A stretch of 5,962 nt of DNA from Candidatus Bathyarchaeota archaeon (GTDB lineage Archaea > Thermoproteota > Bathyarchaeia > 40CM-2-53-6 > FEN-987): contig JAHFFU010000071.1 in assembly GCA_023247835.1 (NCBI GenBank), forward strand, positions 1 through 5,962. Direction: 5' to 3'. The position numbers were made by a program, and so were the translations under genes. Below are positions 1-5,962 of this stretch, one piece after another (position 1 is the stretch's first letter; each line of letters starts with the position of its first letter). A model generated the notes under the pieces. That model ran no database searches. It was not told the DNA's origin and saw only the letters and a list, made by a program, of their open reading frames with translations.

Positions 1-244
1 TTGGCCTAAGAACAACAACCTCGTCCAACTTGTCCAATATTACCTTCTCCGGCACCCTGATCATGGCGAACTCTTTTCGAAGCGATTCTTCGAAGGTAAT
101 GTCACCTCTTTCAAATTCTTCTTCGATAAGCTTCCAGCTAGGATCAGCGAAACGGTCCAAGGCGAATTCGCCTGTGTCTATGTTGACGATTGTCTCATCG
201 AAATCGCTCAGGAGCACCGTCTTGCTGAAATCCATGCGAATCAT
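1..244 (-). CDS. HAD-superfamily phosphatase (MtnX/phosphoserine-phosphatase-like), N-terminal part, cut by the window edge
   Basis: The first 81 residues of a gene running off the left edge are visible. Near the N terminus LLSDFDETIV carries the HAD motif I, DxDxT (D14, D16, T18); in this superfamily the first Asp is the phosphoryl-accepting nucleophile and the second the general acid/base. The following NIDTGEFALDRFADPSWK and ERGDITFEESLRKEFAMI resemble the start of the small helical cap of the HAD-IB group, which includes phosphoserine phosphatase and MtnX-like enzymes. The likely role is a cytoplasmic small-molecule phosphatase, but the substrate cannot be read from this fragment and motifs II-IV lie outside the window. 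Translation could start at ATG 244 or at the in-frame ATG at 235, three codons later; neither has a clear Shine-Dalgarno site. The gene is divergent from the thioredoxin-like gene, with 78 bp between the starts. Confidence 0.8.
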   Translation of the reverse strand, partial: MIRMDFSKTVLLSDFDETIVNIDTGEFALDRFADPSWKLIEEEFERGDITFEESLRKEFAMIRVPEKVILDKLDEVVVLRP

Positions 245-286
245 CTAGGCCTTAGGCTACAAAGCAGCTTTCGCAATGGATTAAAG

Positions 287-298
287 CTAAAGGTATAA
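287..298 (+). promoter_or_regulatory. Candidate archaeal BRE/TATA element for the thioredoxin-like gene
   Basis: CTAAAGG followed directly by TATAA (294-298) resembles an archaeal BRE plus TATA box. Its TATA starts 29 bp before the ATG at 323, the spacing at which archaeal transcription would begin at or next to the start codon. There is no Shine-Dalgarno sequence before that ATG, which agrees with a leaderless mRNA. The assignment rests on motif and spacing only. Confidence 0.45.
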
Positions 299-322
299 CC
301 CCCTGTAGGCTGACGGACCAAG

Positions 323-667
323 ATGCAGCGTAGGATAACTATCGTTGTCGCCCAGTGGTGTCCACACTGCGTCCCCCTGTCTCTAGAGAAAGTGCAGCAA
401 ATCGCCAAGGAGTTGAACTGTGATTTGTGCGTCCTCGATATCGACGAGCCTGAGCAGGTGAAAGTGGCGGACGCACTTGTGAAAGAGCACGGTGACTTTG
501 CTGAAGACTACCTAATACCGCAGGTATTCGTTGAACATGAGGACGGAAGCATCGGGCACATTTTCACAGGGTTTTCAGAAGGAGTTCATGTTACGAAAGC
601 TAGGTGGGACGATTTCTTCGCAAGCCAATACTACCGCAAGGATTTGCTAGTTCCGCCAAACAAGTAG
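323..667 (+). CDS. Thioredoxin-fold protein with WCPHC active site
   Basis: This is a 114-residue protein with a thioredoxin/glutaredoxin-like fold. A short first strand (ITIVVAQ) leads into the redox motif WCPHC with C13 and C16, followed by a helix. The later YLIPQVFVE segment has the Ile-Pro (P66) expected for the cis-proline that faces the active site, and the GHIFTGF segment fits the next strand and turn. The CPHC dipeptide resembles DsbA and some glutaredoxin-like proteins rather than the CGPC of classical thioredoxin. A second CxxC pair, C33 and C36 in NCDLC, lies in the region expected to enter strand 2. There is no signal peptide or membrane segment, so it should act in the cytoplasm as a disulfide oxidoreductase or reductase; the partner is unknown. 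The ATG is probably leaderless. The gene ends 21 bp from the convergent Cys-rich gene. Confidence 0.85.
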   Translation: MQRRITIVVAQWCPHCVPLSLEKVQQIAKELNCDLCVLDIDEPEQVKVADALVKEHGDFAEDYLIPQVFVEHEDGSIGHIFTGFSEGVHVTKARWDDFFASQYYRKDLLVPPNK

Positions 668-688
668 CCTCAACAGTTCTCGGCCGCT

Positions 689-1240
689 TTATTCGCCGTA
701 CTTGGCTTTACAGGAAGGACAGTATTTTTCCACCGAGTTTCGGCCATGCATGAAAAGTTTCATGCAGCCAATTTTCAGTCCTTCCCCGATGCAAAGTGAT
801 ACCGCCTGCTGTTTTTGCGCTTCCGTCTTGGGGTATCTAGTCCAATAGATCTCGCTTATGCTGCCGCACTCCCCTAAATTAGACTGGAGAATATCTCGTG
901 CATACCCTCCAAGTTCCCATCCGTGGCGAGAAGCGAGCCGTATGTCTCTGGGGCTGAGGTTTTCTTTCCCGACCTGGTCGGAGAGAATATGTTCGAACCA
1001 TTCGCGGTCGGGTTGTAGGCTGAAGTATACCACTTGTGAAACGAACCCGTCAGGACAAACATACGCACCAACGAGACTAGATGATTCTTGGGAGATCACA
1101 TTCATCGATGTCGCCCTCTCACAGTGCCAATAACATTTTCCCATGAAATTCAGATACTTGAGAACAAATTCAGGAAACCAATCCATTGATTCCGCCTGAA
1201 ACGCCCCTAGAATGATTGAGGGAAGTTTAAAGCGTTCCAC
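689..1240 (-). CDS. Cys-rich protein of unknown function with a C-terminal CPSC motif
   Basis: I do not recognise this 183-residue protein. It has cysteines at 36, 40, 62, 125, 150, 159, 174 and 177. The CYWHC motif (C36, C40) and the C-terminal CPSC (C174, C177), nine residues before the basic end, look like two halves of a possible zinc site, but the 130-residue gap makes this only a suggestion. There is no signal peptide, membrane helix or known catalytic motif. The middle part (about 75-150) is polar and probably helical. The longest frame begins at GTG 1240, only 8 bp from the start of the divergent gene. An in-frame ATG at 1186 (residue 19) would give 165 residues and sits about 40 bp downstream of a TTTAAA element, so it may be the true start. 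The absence of stops over 183 codons and the non-overlapping position between neighbours favour a real gene. Confidence 0.65.
   Translation of the reverse strand: MERFKLPSIILGAFQAESMDWFPEFVLKYLNFMGKCYWHCERATSMNVISQESSSLVGAYVCPDGFVSQVVYFSLQPDREWFEHILSDQVGKENLSPRDIRLASRHGWELGGYARDILQSNLGECGSISEIYWTRYPKTEAQKQQAVSLCIGEGLKIGCMKLFMHGRNSVEKYCPSCKAKYGE
1226..1231. promoter_or_regulatory. Possible shared TATA element (TTTAAA) between divergent genes
   Basis: The palindrome TTTAAA is the only TATA-like sequence in the gap between the Cys-rich gene on the minus strand and the membrane-protein gene on the plus strand. Used rightward, transcription would begin near 1253 and allow a start at TTG 1264 or ATG 1294. 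Used leftward, it would begin near 1202 and fit ATG 1186. In both cases the longest-frame start codons would lie upstream of the mRNA. No clear BRE flanks it, so the call is weak. Confidence 0.25.
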
Positions 1241-1248
1241 TAGCGAGC

Positions 1249-1497
1249 TTGGCGAGAATCCAATTGCGAACGCGCGGCATAATCGCCTTGGTCATGATGG
1301 CGCTAGGAATCGTGCTCATTGCGTTCTCAATCGGTTCAATGCTAGCTCACTACACACCCTTCCCAAATGTTCCCGTGTTGGGGGCTGCGGGAACCCTTCT
1401 ACTGGTCGTAGGCTTGCTACTTCTGATAACTGAGCTCATGGAAACCTGGCTCAGCAAGGGACAAACTGCGTTGGTCGACGGACTCCAAGCCGGATAG
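1249..1497 (+). CDS. Small two-helix membrane protein, function unknown
   Basis: This is a protein of up to 82 residues with two hydrophobic segments, at about 11-32 and 42-63, joined by a short loop (HYTPFPNVP). The N terminus is rich in Arg (RIQLRTRG), which by the positive-inside rule suggests that both ends lie in the cytoplasm as a helical hairpin. The C-terminal tail of about 19 residues is polar. The longest frame starts at TTG 1249; an in-frame stop at 1228 rules out an ATG further upstream. TTG 1264 would still keep both helices, whereas ATG 1294 would trim the first. No Shine-Dalgarno site decides between them. It lies 25 bp before the phosphatase gene on the same strand and is probably co-transcribed with it. 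No family could be recognised. Confidence 0.65.
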   Translation: MARIQLRTRGIIALVMMALGIVLIAFSIGSMLAHYTPFPNVPVLGAAGTLLLVVGLLLLITELMETWLSKGQTALVDGLQAG

Positions 1498-1522
1498 ACG
1501 AAGCCCTAATGCCTGCAGCGAG

Positions 1523-2335
1523 ATGAATGCCGTGACCACCCAAGCCGATGAGTTGCTTGAAGTAGCAACCCTCGCAGCCGAGGATGCGGGGAAGAAGCTT
1601 GTAAGGCTCTTTCGAGGATCGAGAAGGCTTTCCATTAGGCGGAAATATGATTATCCTGGTAGCATCGTCACAAACGCGGACACGGAATCTGAAAGAATCA
1701 TTTTGACGAATATCAGGCGTAGTCGAATCAAATCAATTGTTAACTCGGAGGAAGCTGGCACATTAAACTACGGCTCGCGCGACATTATCTGGGCGCTTGA
1801 TCCACTTGATGGCACACTCAACTACGTTAAGAGAATTCCATACTTTGCTGTCTCGATTGCGGCACTACTCAGGGGCGAGCCTGTGGTCGGCGCCATATAC
1901 AATCCTGTGTTGGACGAAATGTTCACAGCATGCCAAGGAAGAGGCGCCCGCTTGAATGGGAAGAGAATCCATGTCTCCAATGCGAGGTCGCTCAGGAATT
2001 CGGCACTCATTTTCGAATGGTGGGATAGCGAGCCATCAATACCTGACCCGTTGGGCCTGGAAAAGCGGCTCTACCATTACACGCGAAGGCTGCGGTCTCC
2101 CGGAAGTATTGCACTGAACTTGTGCTCCGTGGCTGCGGGTAGATTCGACGGGCTGGTTACAGTTTTCCGTAGATCACCAGTCTACGAAACGGCGGCTGGT
2201 TGTTTGATCCTTGAAGAAGCGCGCGGCCGAGTAACAAACTCGGTAGGCCAGAGTTGGAAGCGCTTCTCGCGTTCGATACTGGCGGGTGGGCCACACATCC
2301 ACAGGCATCTTCTATCCTTGGTTCGCAGACTTTAG
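1523..2335 (+). CDS. Inositol-monophosphatase-family protein with altered active-site residues
   Basis: This 270-residue protein has the length and order of motifs of the Mg-dependent, Li-sensitive phosphatase superfamily (inositol monophosphatase, archaeal fructose-1,6-bisphosphatase, CysQ). Visible motifs are IVTNAD (48-53), the metal-binding NSEEAG (E76, E77), the signature WALDPLDGT (D93, D96, T98), the substrate-site stretch GSIALNLCSVAAGRFDG (194-210), and YETAAG (221-226). Two deviations stand out. The Asp that precedes xVT in human IMPA1 (D47) is Ser47 here, and the Asp of the usual WDxAAG motif (human D220, a metal ligand) is Glu222, with Tyr in place of Trp. It may therefore be an enzyme with changed metal use or substrate, or one of low activity. 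The protein is Arg-rich, cytoplasmic, and has no signal peptide. It follows the small membrane-protein gene closely and ends 12 bp from the convergent dnaJ. ATG 1523 is used; no good Shine-Dalgarno site precedes it. Confidence 0.88.
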   Translation: MNAVTTQADELLEVATLAAEDAGKKLVRLFRGSRRLSIRRKYDYPGSIVTNADTESERIILTNIRRSRIKSIVNSEEAGTLNYGSRDIIWALDPLDGTLNYVKRIPYFAVSIAALLRGEPVVGAIYNPVLDEMFTACQGRGARLNGKRIHVSNARSLRNSALIFEWWDSEPSIPDPLGLEKRLYHYTRRLRSPGSIALNLCSVAAGRFDGLVTVFRRSPVYETAAGCLILEEARGRVTNSVGQSWKRFSRSILAGGPHIHRHLLSLVRRL

Positions 2336-2347
2336 TCGAAGCTGAAC

Positions 2348-3433
2348 TTAGAGACCTTCTCTAGAGAGTTCTTCAATGATTTCTCGCTGCCGAGGCGTTA
2401 GTTTCGAAGGGGTCTTCACCTGTACCACAACGAGTTCATCTCCCCTCCCGTTTTCCCGAAGGGCTGGCATTCCTTTCTTCCTTAGGCGGAAGATGGCGCC
2501 GCTTTGAGTTCCAGGGGGCATCACGATCCTCGCCGGCCCATCCAAAGTAGCGACTTCAAGCTCACCGCCCAGGACCGCTTTGGAAAGGCCTATGTCAATA
2601 TTGCAGATGAGGTCGTTGCCCTCTCTTCTGAAGGTCTCATGTGGCCTGATGTTAACCACAGTGTATAGATCCCCTCTCTGGCCTCCACCGTCAGCTGCGT
2701 CCCCCTCGCCCCGTAAAATCAACTGAGAACCCGTATCAACGCCCGGCGGAATCCTTATGTTGATTCGCCTGTGACGCTCAACGATTCCAACGCCTCGGCA
2801 AACGTTACATGGTTTGTCAATTATTGTTCCTCGGCCACGGCATTTGCGGCACGTTTCAATTCGGGCAAAATGCATGAACCCTCTAGTTTGGACATGCTGG
2901 ATTTGGCCTGAACCTCCACATTCTGGGCATTTCTTCGGCGAAGTCCCAGGCTTTGCCCCCGTCCCGTTGCATTCCGAACACCGTTCTCTCCTTGGAACTT
3001 CAATTTCAGTGCTGAGGCCAGAGTATGCTTGCTCTAGCGATATCTCCAGATCGTAACGTAAGTCTTCGCCCCTCTGGGGCCCAGGTGCACGGCGGCCTCC
3101 GGAGAACATGTCGAAGATTGATTCAAACCCGCCGCCAAACCCGAAACCGAAGTCTCTGAATATCTCGTCGAAGTTCACCCCGCGGAATATGTCCTCCGTG
3201 GAATATCGTGAGTCAATTCCCGCGTGGCCGAAGCGGTCGTACTGTGTTCGCTTCTCATCGTCTGAAAGGATAGCGTATGCCTCGGAGATTTGTTTGAATC
3301 TCTCCTCAGCGTCGGGAGATTTGTTTCGGTCAGGGTGGTACTTCAGCGCTAGTTTTCGGTACTCGTTCTTGATTTGGTCTTTGTTGGCGCTTCGCGGCAC
3401 ACCGAGTATATCGTAGTAGTCACGTTTCGACAA
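2348..3433 (-). CDS. dnaJ: Chaperone protein DnaJ (Hsp40), class I
   Basis: This 361-residue co-chaperone delivers unfolded proteins to DnaK and stimulates its ATP hydrolysis in the cytoplasm. All parts of a type I DnaJ are present: a J domain (about 4-69) with the HPD motif at 33-35 inside KYHPDRN, a Gly/Phe-rich region (about 84-120), a zinc domain with four CxxCxGxG repeats (C152/C155, C169/C172, C195/C198, C209/C212), and two C-terminal beta-sandwich substrate-binding domains (about 220-345). Length is slightly below the usual 370-380, with no sign of truncation. The start is TTG at 3433: the coded [11 protein letters not shown] is the normal DnaJ N terminus, an in-frame TGA lies seven codons upstream, and the nearest upstream ATG is out of frame. 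No Shine-Dalgarno site is evident, so translation may be coupled to dnaK, whose stop lies 24 bp upstream. It is the last gene of the grpE-dnaK-dnaJ operon. Confidence 0.97.
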   Translation of the reverse strand: MSKRDYYDILGVPRSANKDQIKNEYRKLALKYHPDRNKSPDAEERFKQISEAYAILSDDEKRTQYDRFGHAGIDSRYSTEDIFRGVNFDEIFRDFGFGFGGGFESIFDMFSGGRRAPGPQRGEDLRYDLEISLEQAYSGLSTEIEVPRRERCSECNGTGAKPGTSPKKCPECGGSGQIQHVQTRGFMHFARIETCRKCRGRGTIIDKPCNVCRGVGIVERHRRINIRIPPGVDTGSQLILRGEGDAADGGGQRGDLYTVVNIRPHETFRREGNDLICNIDIGLSKAVLGGELEVATLDGPARIVMPPGTQSGAIFRLRKKGMPALRENGRGDELVVVQVKTPSKLTPRQREIIEELSREGL

Positions 3434-3457
3434 TGCTGATCGGCCGCGGTTTCATGG

Positions 3458-5335
3458 CTACTTCTTGTCGTCTACTACCTTGTAATCTACATCCACAGGT
3501 TGCTCCTTCTTATCGCCCTGGGGCGGAGCCGCTGTGGAACCATCTGACGCTGATGCTTGCTGCTGAGCAACTTGCTGGTAAGCTGCTGTTCCGATTTCCT
3601 GCAGGACCTTCTGTAATGCTTCGAGCTTTTGCTTAATGGGGTCAACATCCTTTCCAGCCATTGCTTCTCGAAGCTCTGAAACAGTCTTGGTGACTTGTTC
3701 GGACTGTTCCTTCGAAATCTTCCCTGCAAGTTCCTTGGTAAGCCTTTCTGCGCTGTAGATCAGATTGTCGGCTGTATTTCGAAGCTCGGCTTCTTCCTTG
3801 CGTTTCTGGTCTTGCGCGGCGAACTGGTCTGCTTGCTTGACCATCTTCTCGATATCGTCTTTGGAGAGCTTCGTCGATGCGGTTATCGTGATTTTCTGCT
3901 CTTTGCTAGTCGCCAAGTCCTTCGCAGCCACATTCATGATACCGTTGGCGTCTATGTCGAATGTCACTTCGATCTGCGGCACTCCCCGTGGGGCGGGCGG
4001 AATCCCAGTCAAGTTGAACATGCCTAGGGAGACATTGTCAGCCGCCATCGGCCTTTCACCCTGAAGAACATGCACGGTGACGGTAGTTTGAAAGTCCGCG
4101 GCGGTCGAGAAAATTTGGCTTCTTCTCGTCGGAATAGTTGTATTCCTTTCGATTATCTTCGTGGAAACGCTCCCGAGCGTCTCAACTCCAAGTGATAGGG
4201 GCGTGACATCCAAGAGTAACAGTTTGTCGGACCCTTCCCCTGCGATGACCCCTGCTTGAAGGGCGGCTCCGGTGGCTACGCATTCCATCGGGTCAACCCC
4301 GCTCTCTGCCTCTTTGCCCATGTATTCTTGCACGAATTTTCGAACGATGGGCATTCGCGTGGGTCCGCCTACTAAGATGATCTTGTCAACTTCCTTCGGG
4401 TTGAGTTTGGCGTCTTGGAGAGCCAGTTCTGTGGGGCCGCGGCAACGTTCGATCGTTGGCCGCACGACCTCTTCCAATTTAGCGCGCGTCAGGTTCATCG
4501 TGAGATGCTTCGGACCCGAGGCGTCGGCTGAGATGAATGGTAGGTTGATGTCCGTCGTTAGCACGGTTGATAATTCTATTTTGGCTTTCTCTGCTGCCTC
4601 GCGAACCCTTTGAATGGCAACCTTATCGTTACGAAGGTCTATTCCTGTGTTCGCCTTGAACTCTCCCGCGATGTAGTCGATTAGGGCATTGTCCATGTCG
4701 GTTCCGCCGAGTTGGGTATCGCCGCTGGTCGAAAGAGCTTGGAAGACTGCGGGGCTCTTTGGATCGGGCCGACTCACCTCCATCAACGTAACGTCTAAGG
4801 TCCCTCCTCCGAGGTCGAAAACGATGATCTTGAGTTCTTTTTCGGTCCGATCAAGGCCGTAGGCGAGGGACGCGGCGGTTGGTTCGTTTATTATCCTCAC
4901 AACCTCAAGCCCCGCGATCGCCCCAGCGTCCTTTGTGGCCTGTCGCTGGTTATCGTTGAAGTAGGCTGGGGTGGTGACTACGGCCTTCTCGACCTTATCG
5001 CCTAGGAAAGCTTCAGCATCACGTTTAATCTTCTGAAGGATGAATGCGGAGATCTGCTGGGGCGTGTATTCTTTGCCGAATATGCTTACCTTGTAGTCCG
5101 TGCCCATCTTTCGTTTGATGGCGAGAACCGTTCCCTCAGGGTTTGAAACGGCCTGGCGCCTCGCAGGTTCGCCAACGAGCAGCTGTCCGTCCTTGGTGAA
5201 GGCAACATAGGATGGGAACGCTTTCCCGCCTACGGACGTTCCTTCAGCGCTGGGGATTATGGTGGGGCGTCCAGCTATCAATGCTGCAGCCGCTGAATTG
5301 CTGGTTCCGAGGTCTATTCCGATGATCTTTGGCAA
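3458..5335 (-). CDS. dnaK: Molecular chaperone DnaK (Hsp70)
   Basis: This is a complete 625-residue Hsp70, the ATP-driven core of the folding machine. The nucleotide-binding domain (about 1-368) shows phosphate loop 1 [10 protein letters not shown] (5-14), phosphate loop 2 [12 protein letters not shown] (172-183), the phosphorylatable-Thr region GDTQLGG (205-211) and the adenosine motif [10 protein letters not shown] (320-329). The interdomain linker [12 protein letters not shown] (372-383) leads to the substrate-binding beta domain (about 385-495) and the helical lid, then a Gln/Ala/Ser-rich tail ending in [12 protein letters not shown]. After [11 protein letters not shown] the sequence passes directly to [12 protein letters not shown], so the roughly 25-residue insertion of Gram-negative DnaK is absent, as in archaeal and Gram-positive forms. 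The start is TTG 5335, fixed by GGAGG seven bases upstream and by the conserved KIIGIDLGT. It lies 68 bp after grpE and 24 bp before dnaJ. Confidence 0.98.
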   Translation of the reverse strand: MPKIIGIDLGTSNSAAAALIAGRPTIIPSAEGTSVGGKAFPSYVAFTKDGQLLVGEPARRQAVSNPEGTVLAIKRKMGTDYKVSIFGKEYTPQQISAFILQKIKRDAEAFLGDKVEKAVVTTPAYFNDNQRQATKDAGAIAGLEVVRIINEPTAASLAYGLDRTEKELKIIVFDLGGGTLDVTLMEVSRPDPKSPAVFQALSTSGDTQLGGTDMDNALIDYIAGEFKANTGIDLRNDKVAIQRVREAAEKAKIELSTVLTTDINLPFISADASGPKHLTMNLTRAKLEEVVRPTIERCRGPTELALQDAKLNPKEVDKIILVGGPTRMPIVRKFVQEYMGKEAESGVDPMECVATGAALQAGVIAGEGSDKLLLLDVTPLSLGVETLGSVSTKIIERNTTIPTRRSQIFSTAADFQTTVTVHVLQGERPMAADNVSLGMFNLTGIPPAPRGVPQIEVTFDIDANGIMNVAAKDLATSKEQKITITASTKLSKDDIEKMVKQADQFAAQDQKRKEEAELRNTADNLIYSAERLTKELAGKISKEQSEQVTKTVSELREAMAGKDVDPIKQKLEALQKVLQEIGTAAYQQVAQQQASASDGSTAAPPQGDKKEQPVDVDYKVVDDKK

Positions 5336-5340
5336 TGATG

Positions 5341-5347
5341 ACCCTCC
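5341..5347 (-). promoter_or_regulatory. Strong Shine-Dalgarno site of dnaK
   Basis: On the minus strand GGAGGGT stands with GGAGG seven bases before TTG 5335. No ATG or GTG in frame is nearby, so this site decides the unusual start codon. It is the clearest ribosome binding site in the window; most other genes here lack one. Confidence 0.8.
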
Positions 5348-5349
5348 AA

Positions 5350-5377
5350 TTAGTTACTAGACGTAACAAAGAACTAA
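5350..5377. promoter_or_regulatory. Overlapping inverted repeats in the grpE-dnaK spacer
   Basis: Two dyads share this stretch. GTTAC (5353-5357) and GTAAC (5363-5367) form a perfect 5-bp inverted repeat around a 5-base loop. TTAGTT (5350-5355) and AACTAA (5372-5377) form a second, 6-bp inverted repeat with 16 bases between. The arms overlap, so only one could pair at a time in RNA. The first ends 6 bases upstream of the dnaK Shine-Dalgarno site on the mRNA. It could be a repressor operator or an RNA hairpin affecting dnaK translation. The sequence does not match CIRCE beyond the initial TTAG, and short dyads arise by chance in such AT-rich spacers. Confidence 0.3.
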
Positions 5378-5403
5378 CATTGTGTTGAAAAACATTACGG
5401 GGA

Positions 5404-5962
5404 TTAGTTCGCGCCTGACCCCTCAGCCGGCCTATCCTCGGCAGTCCTTGGCTTACTTACCACAACGAGGCTCGGCCGAATTACCTTACCATTCAATAGA
5501 TATCCCTTCCGAACCTCCTCCACAATGGTGTTCTCAGGCTCGTCCTCGGTCTCCATGTAGCTAACAACCTCATGCAGGTCTGGGTTGAGTGGGCGGCCCA
5601 GGGCAGGGATTTCCTCTAACCCCTCGGCGGATAGGATTTCGATGAGCTGCTTGCGCAACATCTCCAGCCCAACAGCAATCTCGTCAGGAGGCAGGGAGTT
5701 ACCTGAGCGGGCAATGTTGTCGGCCTGTTGCATGGCATCCAGAATCGGTAGCAGGTTAACCAGGAGTTTTTCAGACGCTTGTTTTGTCACATTGTCAAGC
5801 TGTCGTTTGGTGACCTTTTGGAGGTTCTCCATGTCCGCCTGTAGCCGCTGAAACCGGTCCAAGTACTCCGCTGCCTTCTTTTCGCTCTGCTCTTTTTGTT
5901 TAGCAACCTGATCCAGTTCTTTCAGGATCTGTTGGTAGGACGGGGGCTTCTCGGCCTCAGAC
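5404..5962 (-). CDS. grpE: Nucleotide exchange factor GrpE, cut at its N terminus by the window edge
   Basis: The last 185 residues of GrpE are visible; the frame stays open to the right edge with no ATG, GTG or TTG before codon 34 of the visible part, so the true start lies outside. GrpE is a dimer that releases ADP from DnaK. The N-terminal part (SYQQILKELDQVAKQ to about visible residue 60) is a charged, Gln-rich helix with the conserved YLDRFQRLQADMENLQK pattern, the long coiled coil of the dimer. The four-helix-bundle region follows, and the C-terminal beta domain that contacts DnaK ends with the family signature VRKGYLLNGKVIRPSLVVVS. A TTG within that helix (5862) would make a shorter frame but would remove conserved coiled-coil sequence, so it is rejected as start. 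It is the first visible gene of the chaperone operon, 68 bp before dnaK. Confidence 0.96.
   Translation of the reverse strand, partial: SEAEKPPSYQQILKELDQVAKQKEQSEKKAAEYLDRFQRLQADMENLQKVTKRQLDNVTKQASEKLLVNLLPILDAMQQADNIARSGNSLPPDEIAVGLEMLRKQLIEILSAEGLEEIPALGRPLNPDLHEVVSYMETEDEPENTIVEEVRKGYLLNGKVIRPSLVVVSKPRTAEDRPAEGSGAN

Noticed and set aside
30..248. Plus-strand open frame over the left edge
   Set aside because: It is antisense to the HAD phosphatase fragment, whose DFDET motif and cap sequence are convincing; the plus-strand product is low-complexity Ser-rich and resembles nothing.
2358..2367. Perfect 10-bp palindrome TCTCTAGAGA near the dnaJ 3' end, considered as a terminator
   Set aside because: It lies inside the dnaJ coding region, has no loop and no T-run after it on either strand.
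3420..3455. Short frame of 11 codons beginning at the ATG just after the dnaK stop
   Set aside because: It overlaps the dnaJ start out of frame, has no ribosome site, and is most simply chance; it only shows that this ATG cannot start dnaJ.
3695..4064. Two overlapping plus-strand open frames opposite the 3' half of dnaK
   Set aside because: They mirror the well-conserved DnaK coding frame and show no protein features of their own beyond hydrophobic runs that arise from the antisense codons.
4272..4613. Plus-strand open frame opposite the DnaK nucleotide-binding domain
   Set aside because: It is a by-product of codon bias on the opposite strand; no motif, ribosome site or promoter was seen.
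5376..5396. Direct repeat AACATT and a run of five A (five T on the minus strand) just after grpE, considered as regulatory repeat or terminator
   Set aside because: The repeat is only six bases and the T-run is short without a hairpin; termination here would also separate grpE from dnaK, for which there is no other evidence.
5404..5862. A shorter GrpE starting at TTG 5862
   Set aside because: The frame continues open to the window edge and the upstream codons give typical GrpE coiled-coil sequence, so the gene is cut by the edge rather than starting here.

Overview
The window carries seven protein-coding genes and almost no spare DNA. The gene content points to an archaeon, most likely a mesophilic member of the Nitrososphaerota/Bathyarchaeia side of the Thermoproteota, although this is inference from the sequence alone. 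Supporting signs are a DnaK without the insertion typical of Gram-negative bacteria, a BRE/TATA-like element placed for a leaderless transcript, several TTG/GTG starts with few clear Shine-Dalgarno sites, and archaeal-looking HAD, thioredoxin-like and inositol-monophosphatase-family proteins. Base composition is roughly balanced.

Left part (1-1240): the 5' part of a MtnX/phosphoserine-phosphatase-like HAD hydrolase runs leftward off the window edge. A small thioredoxin-fold protein with a WCPHC active site is transcribed divergently from it. A Cys-rich protein of unknown function is encoded convergently on the minus strand.

Middle part (1249-2335): a two-helix membrane protein is followed 25 bp later by an inositol-monophosphatase-family protein, probably in one transcript. 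The phosphatase keeps the DPLDGT metal motif but has two substitutions at positions that are normally catalytic Asp residues. This is the most unusual protein-level observation here.

Right part (2348-5962): a minus-strand chaperone operon grpE-dnaK-dnaJ, with grpE cut by the window edge. GrpE is the nucleotide-exchange factor, DnaK the ATP-driven Hsp70, and DnaJ the J-domain co-chaperone, so together they form a complete Hsp70 folding machine. dnaK starts at TTG behind a strong GGAGG ribosome binding site, and dnaJ also starts at TTG. The 68-bp grpE-dnaK spacer contains overlapping inverted repeats that might be an operator or an mRNA hairpin.

No mobile element, CRISPR array, tRNA or rRNA was seen, and nothing here amounts to a clearly new multi-gene system. 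The points worth following are the altered phosphatase active site, the unknown Cys-rich protein, and the regulatory elements in the short intergenic gaps.
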